From: Limnomonas spitsbergensis
Taxonomy: Eukaryota; Chlorophyta; Chlorophyceae; Chlamydomonadales
Direction: 5' to 3'
Length of the DNA stretch: 64,000 nucleotides
Assembly (NCBI GenBank): GCA_037349105.1
Contig: JAYJMM010000041.1
Location: 682,001 to 746,000, forward strand
Of the stretch, positions 47,420 through 59,147 are shown in pieces; the stretch's first letter is position 1; every line of letters starts with the position of its first letter. The position numbers and the translations under genes were made by a program. The notes under the pieces are model-generated. The model saw nothing but the letters and a program-made list of their open reading frames with translations, ran no database searches and was not told the DNA's origin.

Positions 47420-50400
47420 ATGCTCCGGATTTCAAACGTCAATGCTCGCCATGCCTCAAAACCTTGGTCTGCTCTCGCGCACGTCACACTTAATATGGTT
47501 CGGAGTCTGAGACGTGGTGTTGGCAAGCCAAGGCCGTTCTTGCTCTGCCTGGAAGCAGCTGCACGGGGTCAAACGCCAGACCAGTCATCTGAGAAAGGAC
47601 CAAGAGCAGCTGCAGGGCATGGGCGGTCAGCCAGCACCCGCCGCGTGGCCTCTGCTGCCTCTGCCGCTGCTGCTGTCGCTGCATCGCCGCCCCATGCTGC
47701 CTCCCCTAATCTCGACTTGTCAGACCTTGACATGGACATCATGGCCTCATCAAACACCGCAGCAACAGAATCAACTAGCGGCAGAGATACCTCCATGCGG
47801 CCTCATGTGGCTGCTGTGTCGGCCATCATCAAACTCGGCCCCGGCAAGACGTTCCAGGTCGCAGGCCCGAGGGGCGACCTTGAGGCTGGGTACAACCTCC
47901 CAGCGGCACGAACTACGACGCAAACCTCGTCGCCCGATAGAGATGAAGCCAAGCAGCAGCAGCGGGGTTTCACTGCCCCGGTAGCAGGTACTGATGCCCC
48001 GACAACGGTCCCCTTAGCGCCGGATGCCCTGCGCGTGCACCTGAGTCCTGATGAAGAAGCCAGGCTTGTCCATGCTATCTCAGGGAGCCAGCCCAGCGCT
48101 GCAATCTCCCCTGCCGCCGGCAGCGGCTCTCGAACCTCCTCTGGGGACTCGCCAGGGACGTCAAAAGCTGCCCCGCTTGTCAGCCGAGGTGCCACGCAGA
48201 AGGTAAAAGCAATATCTCCGAAGGTGGCCCCAGCTGCAGCCCAGAAGCCTGACCCTGAGCCTCCAGGTCAGGGACCCTCTTCCTCGGAGTCATCATCCAC
48301 TGCCGACCCCAACGGGGACAGAATCAAGTCTCTGGTGCAGCGCTTCCTGAAGCGTCCCACGGCGGCATCAGACCCAGCAGCGGCCTCGGCACCAGCCGCT
48401 GCCTCAGTCCCGCCCACAGCAGATTCAAACCTCACAGGGGCGAGAGCTGGCTCCGCTGCTGCTGCTGCTGCTGCTGCTGGTCCAAGCTCTACTCTCAGCA
48501 GCACCTCCCCTGCCAGGAAAGCCAGGGCCAAGTTGAAAAAACCTGCACGCGAGGAGCCACTTCCATTAGGGGACCAGTCCCGGCTCAATGCCTCCCTTGC
48601 CACTGACAGCCATGTGGAATCCAAGCCTGACGGGAAGCTGGGGCCGGCCGGGACAGCTAGCCGGGGCGATGAGTGGCCGGCCAGCCTAGCACCGGCTGTC
48701 AGCTCAGTTGCCGCCTCTGATGAGAGCAAAGTGCGACGAGGAGGAGACACGCCAGCTGTCATTATCAAGGGAATAGCCAACAGAGGGACCACTGCAGCCA
48801 GCACCAGCACCAGCAGTAGGAGCCCCAGTAGCAGCACCAGCACCAACGCTAGCAGCACCAGCACAAGTGCCACCACAAGCAAGAGCAAGGTGCTTGGGAG
48901 TGCTTTCTCTTCGCAGGCCTGTGAGGATACCATTGAAGGCGTGCTGCGAAGGTACTCCCTGCCTGCAGATGTGGCCACAGCGGTGGCTGAGGCAGTGGTA
49001 GCCAAGCAGCTGCCTTCTAGGCCAGCCAGCCTGGACACTCTCCTGGCGCGGCTGCTGATGCCCAGCTCAGGGCTCAAGCCAGAGCTCGTTCATGCCGGTG
49101 AGTGTGGTGGAGAAATAGGGAAAACTTCACCCTAAAGCGTGTGTGCAGGCATTGACCTGAAGCACTGAGGAGGGCACCATTCTCACTCGTGCACGATTGA
49201 GCCAATGGTGCAATGTCTGCTTTCCCTCTCCTGGGAGTGGGCAGCTTTTCATTAACTTGGATGCCCCTTGGATGCCATGAGTCCCATGACCCATCAACCA
49301 AGGAATGAGACCTTTGGTGGTGGGTGGATCCAGGTGTTACAAGCGGATGTATATTGTTGGTCTGTGATGACCTTCATGTGATTTCTAGACGGAGATGGCT
49401 CTCCTGGATGTTGTTTCTGCTGCAATAGATATAATGATATGCCTTGCCTGAGCAACGCAGGGCGGACCAGGGCGGCTCCCTGTCTTTAAGTTTCTTAAGA
49501 CGTGCGTCTGGCTGTTTTGTGTGCTGAACATCGTCCAACCTTTTTCCCTTCAGTCCACTCGCTGCCCTGAATTACTTACACCCCCGCTGACACCGCCCGG
49601 CCTGCCTACCGCTCGTCCCCCCTTCAGTCCTCAAGCGCAGCCCGGCTGCCCTGAAGCAGACTGGAGAGAAGCTGCGCTTTAAGCTGCAATCCCTCGAGGC
49701 CACCCTCAACTGCTCCGAAGCCGAGCTCCTGGTCATGCTGGGTTCCACGCGCGGTCTGTTGGGGCTCAAGGCAGAGACCATCAAGTGGGTGCCTCTTTGC
49801 TTTACATGCTTAATTCAGTCTAGGTTTGAAAGTTTCATAAGTTGAAATATCTGAAATCGAATGCCCTGAGGAGTGAGGGACCTGCACCTACAAACACAGC
49901 TGAGACTCTAAGCTGTTACAAAACAGCTGAGGCTCTAAGCTGTTACACAACAGCTGAGGCTCTAAGCTGTTACACAACAGCTGAGGCTCTAAGCTGTTAC
50001 ACAACAGCTGAGGCTCTAAGCTGTTACACAACAGCTGAGGCTCTAAGCTGTTACACAACAGCTGAGGCCTCCAATTGCCGTGTCCTAGGTTTCCTCAAGT
50101 GTGTTCTGTTAGTGCGCACCAAACCACGTTGAGTTGGCCGTTGGAAAGCCACCACAGTGCCAATGGAGACCAAGCCTAGATCTGACTATGACTGAGGGGC
50201 ATGATGCACTAATCCCTCCCTGGAGGTACCTGCCTGCTTGGTGAAGCACCTGAAAAATACATAGCAGTTCCCTGTTGTTGTTTCATGTTTGATTTCCGTT
50301 TCCCAACGATCTGCACTCTGTTCCTCATTTCCGGCACGGAAGCTCATGGCATTCTTTCTCAGCTGACCTATTCTCGCTTAGGTCCCACTGTCTCTCTTTT

Positions 50401-53142
50401 CCTGCTTGTGTAGGAGGCACATAGCAAAGGCAGCACTCGACAATGCATCTCCAGGTCCATGGCTGCTGCTGCTGCTGCCGCTACTGCTGCCTCAGGCCCC
50501 TGACCTGTCAGCTCCTGATCTGGATGCTCCTACTCTGGATGTTGTTGATCTGGCAGCTATTGATCTGATTGCTGTGCTGCTGGCTGCTGCATTCCTAATC
50601 TGGCCCCCCTCTGCTGCTGCTGCATCTGCTTTCCTGATCTGGCCCCCCTCTGCTGCTGCTTTTGCTTCAGGGGCAAGCTGGTGTCCCTTGGATCCGTGAC
50701 AGGCCTGTGTCCCGTGGAGATCACAGCTCTTGCACGGAAGTGCCCGCACCTGCTCAGCTGCAACTCTGAGACGATTGCCATGAAGTTCAAGAGCATCAAG
50801 CTGCTCGTGCATCGGCCACACGAGGAGGTGAGGGAGCTCGGAGGGCAATCAAGGGTGGAGGGTCAGATAATGGCTGACGGTGGGCTGGTTAATCCCAAGG
50901 GTCTGAACAGTTAACCTGTTGCAATGGAGGGCGAGGTAGTCTTAACCAGAGGAAGAAAATTCCAAGACTTCCAACAGAGAGTCTCTGACTTCCAATTATG
51001 TCTGTCGTTCACCTCAAGAGTGTGTAGTGCATTTTATTTTAGCTTTGGATAGGCTCGCCTTGTTCCAACGCTGGCCATTGCTGAAACCTTGGTCATTGCT
51101 GAAACCTTAGCTATTGCTGAGACCTTGACCATTGCTGACCCCTTGGCCTGCTCGTCCTCCTGGTGGCCGCTAGGTGGTACAGATGGTGTTTGACACCCCC
51201 CAGCTGCTGTTCCTCAACCCCGACAGCCTGGAGGCCAAGTTCAATGACCTGTGCACGCTCATGGCGCTCAGCCCGAAACGTATGGGGGAGATGGCGCAGG
51301 CCCGGCCCATGCTGCTCACTAGCAGTACACAAACAATCACGGTACGCTACCCGAGGGGCATCTGCAGACAGGGTGCAGAAAGACCGGAAGCAATATTTTG
51401 TAGGGGCAATACTGGGAGTGTATTCTGAATACCGGTACTTGAGGGCTGCAAGCATTTCCTGTGGGCTTTTATAACTCAGTGAGCAATACCCTGTATAGAG
51501 AGGCTGCAAGCATCACCAAAAGGCATATAACTGCTGATGTGTTGCAGTGTTGCAGCGTTGTCCGGAAACGGTAAGAAATACCGGTAGCTGCAATCATTAC
51601 TTGAGGGCCTGGGGCGCTTGATATAGAAAGTATTTGAAGCTGGGATTTTGAGCTGCCCCCGTCTCCCCCCTTTACCCCTTCCCCTGCCCTCACTTGTAGG
51701 TGCCCTTACTACCCACCTACCCCGCTCTCGCTTGCAGATGCCCCCGTCTCCCCCCTTAACCCCTTCCCCTGCTCTCGCTTGCAGATGCCCCCGTCTCACT
51801 CCTTCACCCCTTCCCCTGCTCTCGCTTGTAGATGACCCCCCCTCCCCTCCCCCGCTCTCGCTTGTAGATGCCCCCCACTTCCCACCTACCCCGCTCTCGC
51901 TTGTAGATGCCCCCGTCTCCCCCCTTCACCCCTTCCTTCCCCTGCTCTCGCTTGTAGATGCCCCCCTTGCCCCGCTCCCCGCCTCCCCGCTCTCGCTTGT
52001 AGATGCCCCTGTCGCCCTCCGCTCCCCGCCTCCCTGCTCTCGCTTGTAGATGACCCCCCCTCCCCTCCCCCGCTCTCGCTTGTAGATGCCCCCCACTTCC
52101 CACCTACCCCGCTCTCGCTTGTAGATGCCCCCGTCTCCCCCCTTCACCCCTTCCTTCCCCTGCTCTCGCTTGTAGATGCCCCCCTTGCCCCCCTGCCTCC
52201 CCGCTCTCGCTTGTATGTTCCCCTACCTACCCCGGCTCCTCACCTCCCCCTGCTCTCACTTTTATGTTCCCCTTCCTCCCCCTGCTCCTCGCCCCTGCTT
52301 TTATATACCCTCCACCGTCTCCCCCTGCTTCTCGCCCCTGCTTTTATGTTCCCCTTCCTCCCCCTGCTCCTCGCCCCTGCTTTTATATACCCTCCACCGT
52401 CTCCCCCTGCTTCTCGCCCCTGCTTTTATATACCCTCCACCGTCTCCCCCTGCTTCTCGCCCCTGCTTTTATATACCCTCCACCGTCTCCCCCTGCTTCT
52501 CGCCCCTGCTTTTATATACCCTCCACCGTCTCCCCCTGCTTCTCGCCCCTGCTTTTATATACCCTCGACTTCTGCCCCCGTAGGACCGTTGGTCTGCCCT
52601 CCACATGCACGTCAGTAAGAGCACCCGCTGGCAGGTGGAGCTGCGGACTCTGGCGCCCGCGACCCTGGCCGCCATGCTGCTGGCTAGTAAGGTAGGGCTT
52701 GCACTTCAGCTCAACAGAGCTGTGACGGCAACATGCAGCGAGTCTGGTTCGCATGCTAGTCAAAAACGGAATCTGCACCTCTTCATGACAATGGGGCAGG
52801 GGATAGAGCTCGCATCCAATGCCAGGTGGGTAAAGGACAAAAGGCCCTCGCTGGCTAACGAAACGACTTTGGGTGGGAAGATGAGGCTCTTCTGGCTATC
52901 ATATTTTTGACATTCTTGCACTCCAGGCCCCTCCAAGCTGTCCTGTTCTGGGCCTGCCTCCACACCCCTGATCCCAAACCCTGACGCCCTGCTCGCAGTC
53001 CAAGGTGCGCCGCCTGACCTACCTAGCTGCAAATCAGCAGCAGGAGGGCTGCGCGCTCACCAGTCTGCTGAATATGACGGCAAAGCAGTTTGTGTCCAAG
53101 TACCCGGGATTCCGGAAGTGGACTGCTCTGGACGGCAGCTGA
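47420..53142 (+). CDS. mTERF-like organelle gene-expression protein (6 exons)
   Basis: Exons: 47420-49097, 49628-49784, 50671-50827, 51174-51341, 52584-52691, 52999-53142; phases agree, giving 803 codons plus TGA. The C-terminal 300 residues show the helical, Leu- and Pro-rich repeat pattern of mTERF proteins: LRFKLQSLEATLNCSEAELL, then GLLGLKAETIKGKLVSLGS, ITALARKCPHLLSCNSETI, MVFDTPQLLFLNPDSLEAKF and MGEMAQARPMLL. Such proteins bind organelle nucleic acid and act in plastid or mitochondrial transcription or RNA metabolism. The first 40 residues are Arg/Ser/Ala-rich with no acidic residues, like a transit peptide. The middle (about 60-490) is low-complexity Ser/Ala/Thr/Pro with no domain. 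ATG 47420 is the first in frame; ATG 47495 is an alternative. An extra exon in the 49785-50670 intron (from 50414) cannot be excluded. The mTERF call rests on repeat pattern. Confidence 0.72.
49893..50067. repeat. 27-bp tandem repeat with internal hairpin
   Basis: Six to seven copies of a 27-bp unit AACAGCTGAGGCTCTAAGCT then GTTACAC. Each unit contains the self-complementary arms AACAGCT and AGCTGTT. It lies in intron 2 of the mTERF-like gene. Confidence 0.93.
51650..52200. repeat. Pyrimidine-rich array of acceptor-like units
   Basis: About 12 variable-length units each contain CCCCTGCTCTCGCTTGTAGA followed by TGCCCCC. Each looks like a polypyrimidine tract plus a TAG (or CAG) 3' splice site. 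It lies in intron 4 of the mTERF-like gene. Confidence 0.9.
52200..52568. repeat. 42-bp pyrimidine-rich array next to a real acceptor
   Basis: About seven copies of CCCCTGCTTTTATATACCCT then CCACCGTCTCCCCCTGCTTC and TCG. The last unit runs into the true acceptor (TTCTGCCCCCGTAG, ending 52583). Confidence 0.92.
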
Positions 53143-54508
53143 GGAGAAAGAAAGAAAGCTACGCCCTGTAAGAGGCGTGAAGAGTTATAGAAACAGCCTG
53201 CCTGGGCCGATTGGCCGAAGCCACATCCGCACTGTTACTGAGGCAGCTGAGGAAACCGCTGTTGGAGAACCGATGTACCGCATTGCAGCTGAGAAAGCAA
53301 CAGTTCAGGAAACGGAGTACCGCTGTGCGAATGCCCCCCCCCTCTTCATCAGGGTCTCCGATAGTTTTTGGTGGATCAGTTCAGGAGATTGCGGGTGTGT
53401 ATATGTTATGTCAAAGACAGGCACATCCAATCGAAGTAGGTGGCATTTCTACCTCACTGATGCGTCTACAGTTGCTGCTGGTAGACTTGTGCCCTGGCTA
53501 CAAGCAAGCCTTGCTGCTTGAGTCAGTATTTGTACTAGAGAGGTTCTAGTTAGTGTAGCCTAACATAGTAATTTAGTGTATGACTATCTGAAGTATTGTG
53601 CCAGGTTTGGAATTTTAATTTATCAACAGCACTCTGCTCACCTGAACTCTCAACATATCTGTAACGTGGACTAGAGGATACCAAGCTGGGCTAAATGGGT
53701 GGCATCAGTCGCCCCCTGAAGATTGGATTATGAGGTTGTAGGCTTTGGTTTCATGCTCAACATTTAAGTGTCAACATAACGAACAAGACTAACGACAGCA
53801 TCCACCGCTGTTACACTTTCGTAGTTCAGATCCAGGACCTGACGCAGGACCATCTGGTCATTCTGGCTCCCCTGGCAAGGTTATGTATAAAATTAAAAAA
53901 CGTTGTTCATAGCCGAACCACCTAGCAAGAAGGATAGTAAACCGCAAGCTGACACTACACAAAGTGTCATCCTATAGCATGCTTAGGGGAACTGACATCA
54001 CAGAGTCAATGCCGTGATAAAGTGTGTTATGTTGACAACCTCCATCACAAGGTGTACTATGATCACCCCAACTGTATGGTGTCCCTCATCATTTATGCTA
54101 TAAAGACAACTACAGAGAATCACAGTGACTACTTTCCTGGAATACAGGTTATAACAAATATAGAGTAAGGATACGTTATAATCTTGTTTTATGGGGAAAT
54201 CAAGGCTAGCGTTTCTCAAGTCTGAGGAAGGCCTGATATGCCTTCACAAATTCTTGCCCCTGGATAACCCTGCATATGTCTCACGCTTGGGAAGTAGAAG
54301 CCACAGAATCACATCTTCTGACTCTGACTGCCAACTGCTACCGCAGCCCAATAGCCGGTGTGTTGCTGCGAATCCTGCAAAAGTCTCACCTTTGACAGCA
54401 TTCGGCTGAACATGGAAGGGGCAGTAGACCCGCTGTCTGTCCCTAGCACACTGTCTTCATCACACATGCCGGGTCTGTCAGGCTGCCCCTCAGCTGCTAA
54501 TTCCGAAA
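53143..54508. other. Space between convergent genes, with one possible orphan exon
   Basis: Holds the 3' ends of the mTERF-like gene (plus; a TGTAA at about 53167 could be a green-algal polyadenylation signal) and UBC9 (minus). On the minus strand a CCAG acceptor at about 53871 opens a frame GSQNDQMVLRQVLDLNYESV ending in a stop near 53768. It reads like a real terminal exon, but I find no partner exon or family for it. Confidence 0.35.
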
Positions 54509-55827
54509 TCACTCATCATCGTCCACCACATCAGCATACTTCACTGCCTGGGCTTTGGTGCGCTTGTTATACTCGGCTATCCCAAGCCTCTGCTTAACGT
54601 CATATGCGCTCTTGCCCAGCACGCTCCCAAAGTTGGGATTGGACAGCAGCTCTTGCTGCATGAGTGAGGGGCAGAGGATGGGGTTTTGAGCGGTCCAAAG
54701 CGTTCAGCCGCTCGCAGATTGATGATCCCGTACTAGAGATTTCACCCCTTATGCCTGAGTCCAAGGCAGGGAACACAGTGAATACCACATCAGTTTATCA
54801 CATGTTGCTGCCGGACCCACGCCTTACCAGGGAAATAAGGATCTGCTCCAACGACGTTTCATCGATGTGGCGGCGATGAGGCGGACATGAAGAGAGGCAA
54901 GCGTGTGAGGAGACGGGGTCAGGATAACAAGGGTGGTCAGAAATGTAGCAACAGAAGCCAAGTGAACTAGCACAGGCTTCACTTTACCACTACTGGCAGG
55001 CTGTGTTTCTACCCTGTCTCGCGCTTGACATTGGCACTGCCCCCCTACCTGTGACACTGTGATGGATGGAGACCATCCCGGCACATTGCCCAAGTGGGAA
55101 GGCACATCGTTCTGAAGGCAATGGGCAGAGAATTGGTGACACGGGCACTGCAGGACACTGTCAGACCCTCAGGGGTTTTAGTTTGTGGCTTCATAAAAGC
55201 AGACAACAACAGCAATAGGATCTTGGTCATCCAGATTTAGACCAGGTGGTTATGCTACTACATTGGGGCGTCCTGACCTTGAGGACACTCAAGCACACGT
55301 GTCCGCTGCTGGGGCAGATATTGACATGAAAGAAGCCCTTGGGCATCAGAACGGTCGGACACCTTGCCGGGTAGTCATTTGGGAACTGGATTGTGCAGGG
55401 ATATTTGGCCCTGCGACAGGAGAGATCAGGCCTGGAGGTCAAGATTCGGTGTGAACACTTTGGAAACAGCATTTAAATTGGAAGGACATGAGATGAGGGG
55501 CCTTCAAAACAATTGAGTGGCAGCACCTCACCCTTCACACATAGTCTTTTCTTTCCCAGGAACTAGGCACTTCCACTCCTGCAACAAACAGGTGCGACAG
55601 GTTCCAATCAGATCCAAATCGAGATATCAATGAGCTCCCAGGATCCAATGGGAGCAACATGCAAACGGACAACAGCAGCCATGCTAGCCACCAAGCCTCT
55701 TCAAACACACCATGAGATTCACTGATGCATCTGGCCTGCTGACGGGTTTGGCAGAGAATCCAAATGGACGGTTCTTTCTGAACATCTTTCTTTCCTCTGC
55801 CAACCGCTGTTGCGCAAGCCCTGTCAT
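54509..55827 (-). CDS. UBC9: SUMO-conjugating enzyme E2 (UBC9; 6 exons, complete)
   Basis: Takes SUMO from the E1 as a Cys thioester and transfers it to lysines of target proteins. Minus-strand exons: 55711-55827, 55532-55578, 55278-55410, 55049-55111, 54828-54842, 54509-54655; phases agree, giving 173 codons plus TGA (UBC9 is usually about 158-160). The N-terminus LAQQRLAEERKMFRKNRPFG matches UBC9's SUMO-binding helix. EWKCLVPGKEKTMCEG, CTIQFPNDYPARCP and the active-site stretch SGHVCLSVLK (catalytic Cys94) follow, then GWSPSITVSQ, the 15-nt microexon ILISL, and QELLSNPN. The usual HPN motif is HVN here (residues 83-85). The C-terminus KRTKAQAVKYA fits UBC9, followed by an acidic VVDDDE tail. 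The microexon is supported by exact alignment to the family and by AG/GT borders. Confidence 0.92.
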
Positions 55828-57175
55828 TGAAAGCTAATCCGACCGCGCTTTCAGCTTTGAAGAAGCTCTGCGGCTTTTGCCCAGGCCTTATACAGGTACC
55901 GGTGGACGGGACTTGAGGTATTACGATACGATCACAAAATCCAGTTTAAGGTCAAGAGTCGGGTCGAGAATGTTCAAAAATATGTATCGCCGTTCAAACG
56001 TTCGTGCATGTATCAGTGTAACGAGCTAACTTCTTTCCAGTTGAGTGCGGGGGAGAATAAGTGAATGCCGAAGCTAGGTTGGAGAAATTGTCGGTGGTTT
56101 AAAACAAGAGAGGTCGCATTCCTTCTTTGGCATGGACTTCACGAAGTGTGAGGCTGGCCGCACAACCCTTCAAAACCTGAGGTGCGAACACAAAAAAACA
56201 GCCCGGGCGCGCTTGTCGCAGTTACCGTATATATTGCGGCCCTTATCCGCAGCTGATACAAGGAGAGCAGAGGTAGGAAGGACACGCGGTGAAAAAAATG
56301 CTCACTCACGTACAATGACTGAGGCGTACAAGATTAAGTTTAGGTCAAAAATCAAGTACCCCGCCTACTAGGCCAAAAATCAGGCACCCAACTAGCTAAG
56401 CACGCCAAAAGCCTACAACCGCCGATAAGCCTCCCCATAAACAGCTGCAATAACATCCACCAAAGCTGACAAAACGGCATCCAACCTTCTGGAGGAGACA
56501 GCAACCGGACAGGAAGCCAGATAAGGAGTTGTCTGGACTCTGGACACTAAGAGGGCAAAGGGCTATGGTTCACCTTAAGGTATGGCCGATTGGCCTCAGA
56601 GAACTAAGAGCCACGGCAGTAGTGTAGATCTGCTCCAACCTAGTAGGCTACTCGTCCGCTCACCTAGTCTGGCCAGAGCCATGAGCAGTACCGGTACCAA
56701 TGTGCCGCTACAGTAATGAACTCAAGGTTGGTATATGGATTTAGCGAATAGGAAATGCCAAACCTCACTTAGTCTGGATCAGTAATTCAGTGACCGAAAT
56801 CTGTCCCATGCCCCCTACAAGGGCGGCATCCTCAAAGACTACGGTACCCCTCCCCTTCATAATCTTTTATTTTGCTACGATTTCACAAAGCGAGAGGCCG
56901 GCCACCCAACTAACCCAACCCTACAAAATCTGATATGCTAACACAAACGAACAGCCCAGGTGCGCATGTGGCCCTCGTCACAGCATATCATTATGGCCTC
57001 ATCAGCCTCTTCTGCCCCCCACTCCCTTGCAGCCTCTCAAAGTGTTTGACAAAGCAGAGCATCTTGCGCAACTCAATGACTGTGTGCATTCCAATCCTGA
57101 CATCGTTAGGGGCAGAGAGAGAAAAAAAACACCCATGCTCCACAGGTGAGGGGGGTGGGACTGGCCACCACATGG
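55828..57175. other. Intergenic with a diverged duplication, no gene seen
   Basis: The UBC9 promoter lies at the left. Bases 56145-56240 and 56880-56995 are diverged copies (TTCACGAAGTGTGAGGCTGG versus TTCACAAAGCGAGAGGCCGG, then AACACAAA..AACAGCCC.GGTGCGC). Nothing coding is conserved between them. Confidence 0.5.
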
Positions 57176-57360
57176 TTGTTTTATTATAGTTTTAGCCAGT
57201 TTTGGACTGGCCACCACAGGGCTTTGGATTATAGTTTTGGCCAGCTTTTGGACTGGCCACCACAGGATTTTTTTTTTATAGATTTAGCCAGTAATATGAT
57301 TATAGTTTTAGCCAGCACTTTGTTAAATTTGGGTAGGTGCTGGCCACCACAAATCAAGCG
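57176..57360. repeat. Tandem hairpin-forming repeat
   Basis: Three to four decayed units of about 55 bp contain TTATAGTTTTAGCCAG, then TTTTGGACTGGCCACCACA. GGCCAG..CTGGCC arms are self-complementary. Confidence 0.75.
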
Positions 57361-57378
57361 AGAGGATAGTGGGAGGTA

Positions 57379-58482
57379 TGTCGCACCATAAAGCAGTAAC
57401 CGTGCTAATATGGTAAATACCGTAAACTCCGGTCAGGACACCTTAGAGAGGTGTCCTCTACTCACAAAACACGGTACATCACCGTACACTCATGCTCCTT
57501 GTACTTCAGACAAGAGTGTGTTAACAAGATAACTATAACTGGAAGTCCCTAACTGGATGTCTCTGCCTGGAAGTCTCCGTCTCGTGGGTACCGCCCCTAC
57601 TACTTTACTCGCGATGTGCGCTTCAGGTCCGTGGCGGACTTCTTTCCTCACGGCAGTGATGGACGCCTACGGGCAGGCTCAGTGATTCTTCACTGGCTGC
57701 GAGTGCTCAGCGAGTTAAGCAGCTGATTGGCTATTTGTATGTATAACAATTGACTAAGGCAGCTTAGGCCTTCTGGCCGTCGGGGCGCGATCCAGCTGGG
57801 CTATGTTAAGGGGCACTTACCGCGCGACTCGCGGTGAGAGTGACGGGACGTAGACTGCGTACTTCTTCTTCGGCAGGGTCTCGGCTCTCTTACTGTGGTA
57901 CTTGTCTCCAGCTATCTCAGCTGAGGCTGAGCTAGGCTTGACTCTGGTTTGGTACTGACTTATGTGTAAGCTGAAGGTCTCATACGAGGATGACGGCCGG
58001 TGCTGATTACAAATAGAGGTCTGTCCTTTAGAAAGGGACGAAGTAACTAGCCTAGGCAACTGCCGGGATACAGGGACCCGGCAAGCCCAATTCAGAGTAC
58101 GGTAGAACCTGTCAAATCTCCCTGCGTAAGCGGGTTTCCAGGTCTCAGTTCAAATCCGGAGGCTCCGCAGAGAAGCTGCGGAGTCACTGAGGCCGCTAAC
58201 TGCGGTCTAAACGGTTCTGTCACGTATACGGTAATATACTGTGACAGCTGTCGCACCATAAAGCAGTAACCGTGCTAATATGGTAAATACCGTAAACTCC
58301 GGTCATGACACCTTAGAGAGGTGTCCTCTACTCACAAAACACGGTACATCACCGTACACTCATGCTCCTTGTACTTCAGACAAGAGTGTGTTAACAAGAT
58401 AACTATAACTGGAAGTCCCTAACTGGATGTCTCTGCCTGGAAGTCTCCGTCTCGTGGGTACCGCCCCTACTACTTTACTCGC
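57379..58482. mobile_element. 1.1-kb element with 234-bp direct terminal repeats
   Basis: 57379-57612 and 58249-58482 are identical except for one base (GGTCAGGAC versus GGTCATGAC). Both start TGTCGCACCATAAAGCAGTA and end TACTTTACTCGC. The 636-bp interior has no coding sequence. The arrangement looks like a small non-autonomous LTR-type element (TRIM-like), but the repeats lack the terminal CA of a normal LTR and no target duplication or primer-binding site is evident. It could instead be a Penelope-type or other direct-repeat element. The near identity indicates recent activity or gene conversion. Confidence 0.65.
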
Positions 58483-59147
58483 CCCCCGCTCCCCAGCGTT
58501 AAGCCCTCCAGGCATGCGCGGGGAGCCGGAAAAGGGGTGGTACTGAAAGAAACTTCTGGAAAAATATGTACGTAGAAGCTCAAATCGTCTCAGCAAATCT
58601 GCCTGGTTCAGGCCTTCTTCAATCAGAACTAAAAAAAATCCACCGAGTCTCAGCTGAAGCGCAATGCGCAGAATCCTACAAATTCAAGCTGTTCAGCCCA
58701 CTACTGGCTAGCAAACAGAGAAATTTGAAAGTTATCAGGTCAAGCTAAGAACAACCGCTGCTCTCGCCCCACTGCGCCATAGCCGCCTGGTCTTCAATGT
58801 CCACAGGAATTGTGCGCCGTAGCAGCGTGATCCGCCTCCTACTGTGCTATCATTGCCCGAGTTGACTAATTCTCCTCGCTCATCATCGTCATAACATATG
58901 TACTACCGTAGCCTTGCTGCTATGGTATTGGGAGAAACAAAATTTTCACTATGCTGCCGCGATAGCTTGAACTCCACTCCTGCATCTTCCGTCTTCGGTC
59001 CGCTGGCTGCCGGCCCACTGCCTGTTGGGTACTAGGACAAGCCGCGCTGCGTCTGCATTCCTGCTCTGTAGGCGCCTGCCCGCTCCTTGCCAGTTACGGC
59101 GTGGGTGACGTCACGTGCTCAGCGGCCTTGCCGCTCTGGGCTCGGCC
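58483..59147. other. Flank of the gypsy-like element, no gene seen
   Basis: Downstream of the retrotransposon polyprotein stop on the minus strand. The element's polypurine tract and 3' LTR are expected in this direction, but I cannot delimit them. Confidence 0.35.

Noticed and set aside
50414..50670. Extra exon in the mTERF-like gene (frame rich in Leu/Ala)
   Set aside because: Splicing 49784 to 50671 gives a better mTERF repeat (ETIKGKLVSLGS); the region is mostly CTG-rich low complexity.
52176..52695. Pro/Leu/Tyr-rich frames
   Set aside because: Translation of intronic pyrimidine-rich arrays.
58080..58200. Possible tRNA-like B box (GTTCAAATCC at 58147)
   Set aside because: No matching A box or cloverleaf could be drawn in the preceding 90 bases.
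57379..58482. LTR pair of the methyltransferase retrotransposon
   Set aside because: Both repeats lie on the same side of its pol region with only 636 bp between them and lack TG...CA ends, so they bound a separate element.
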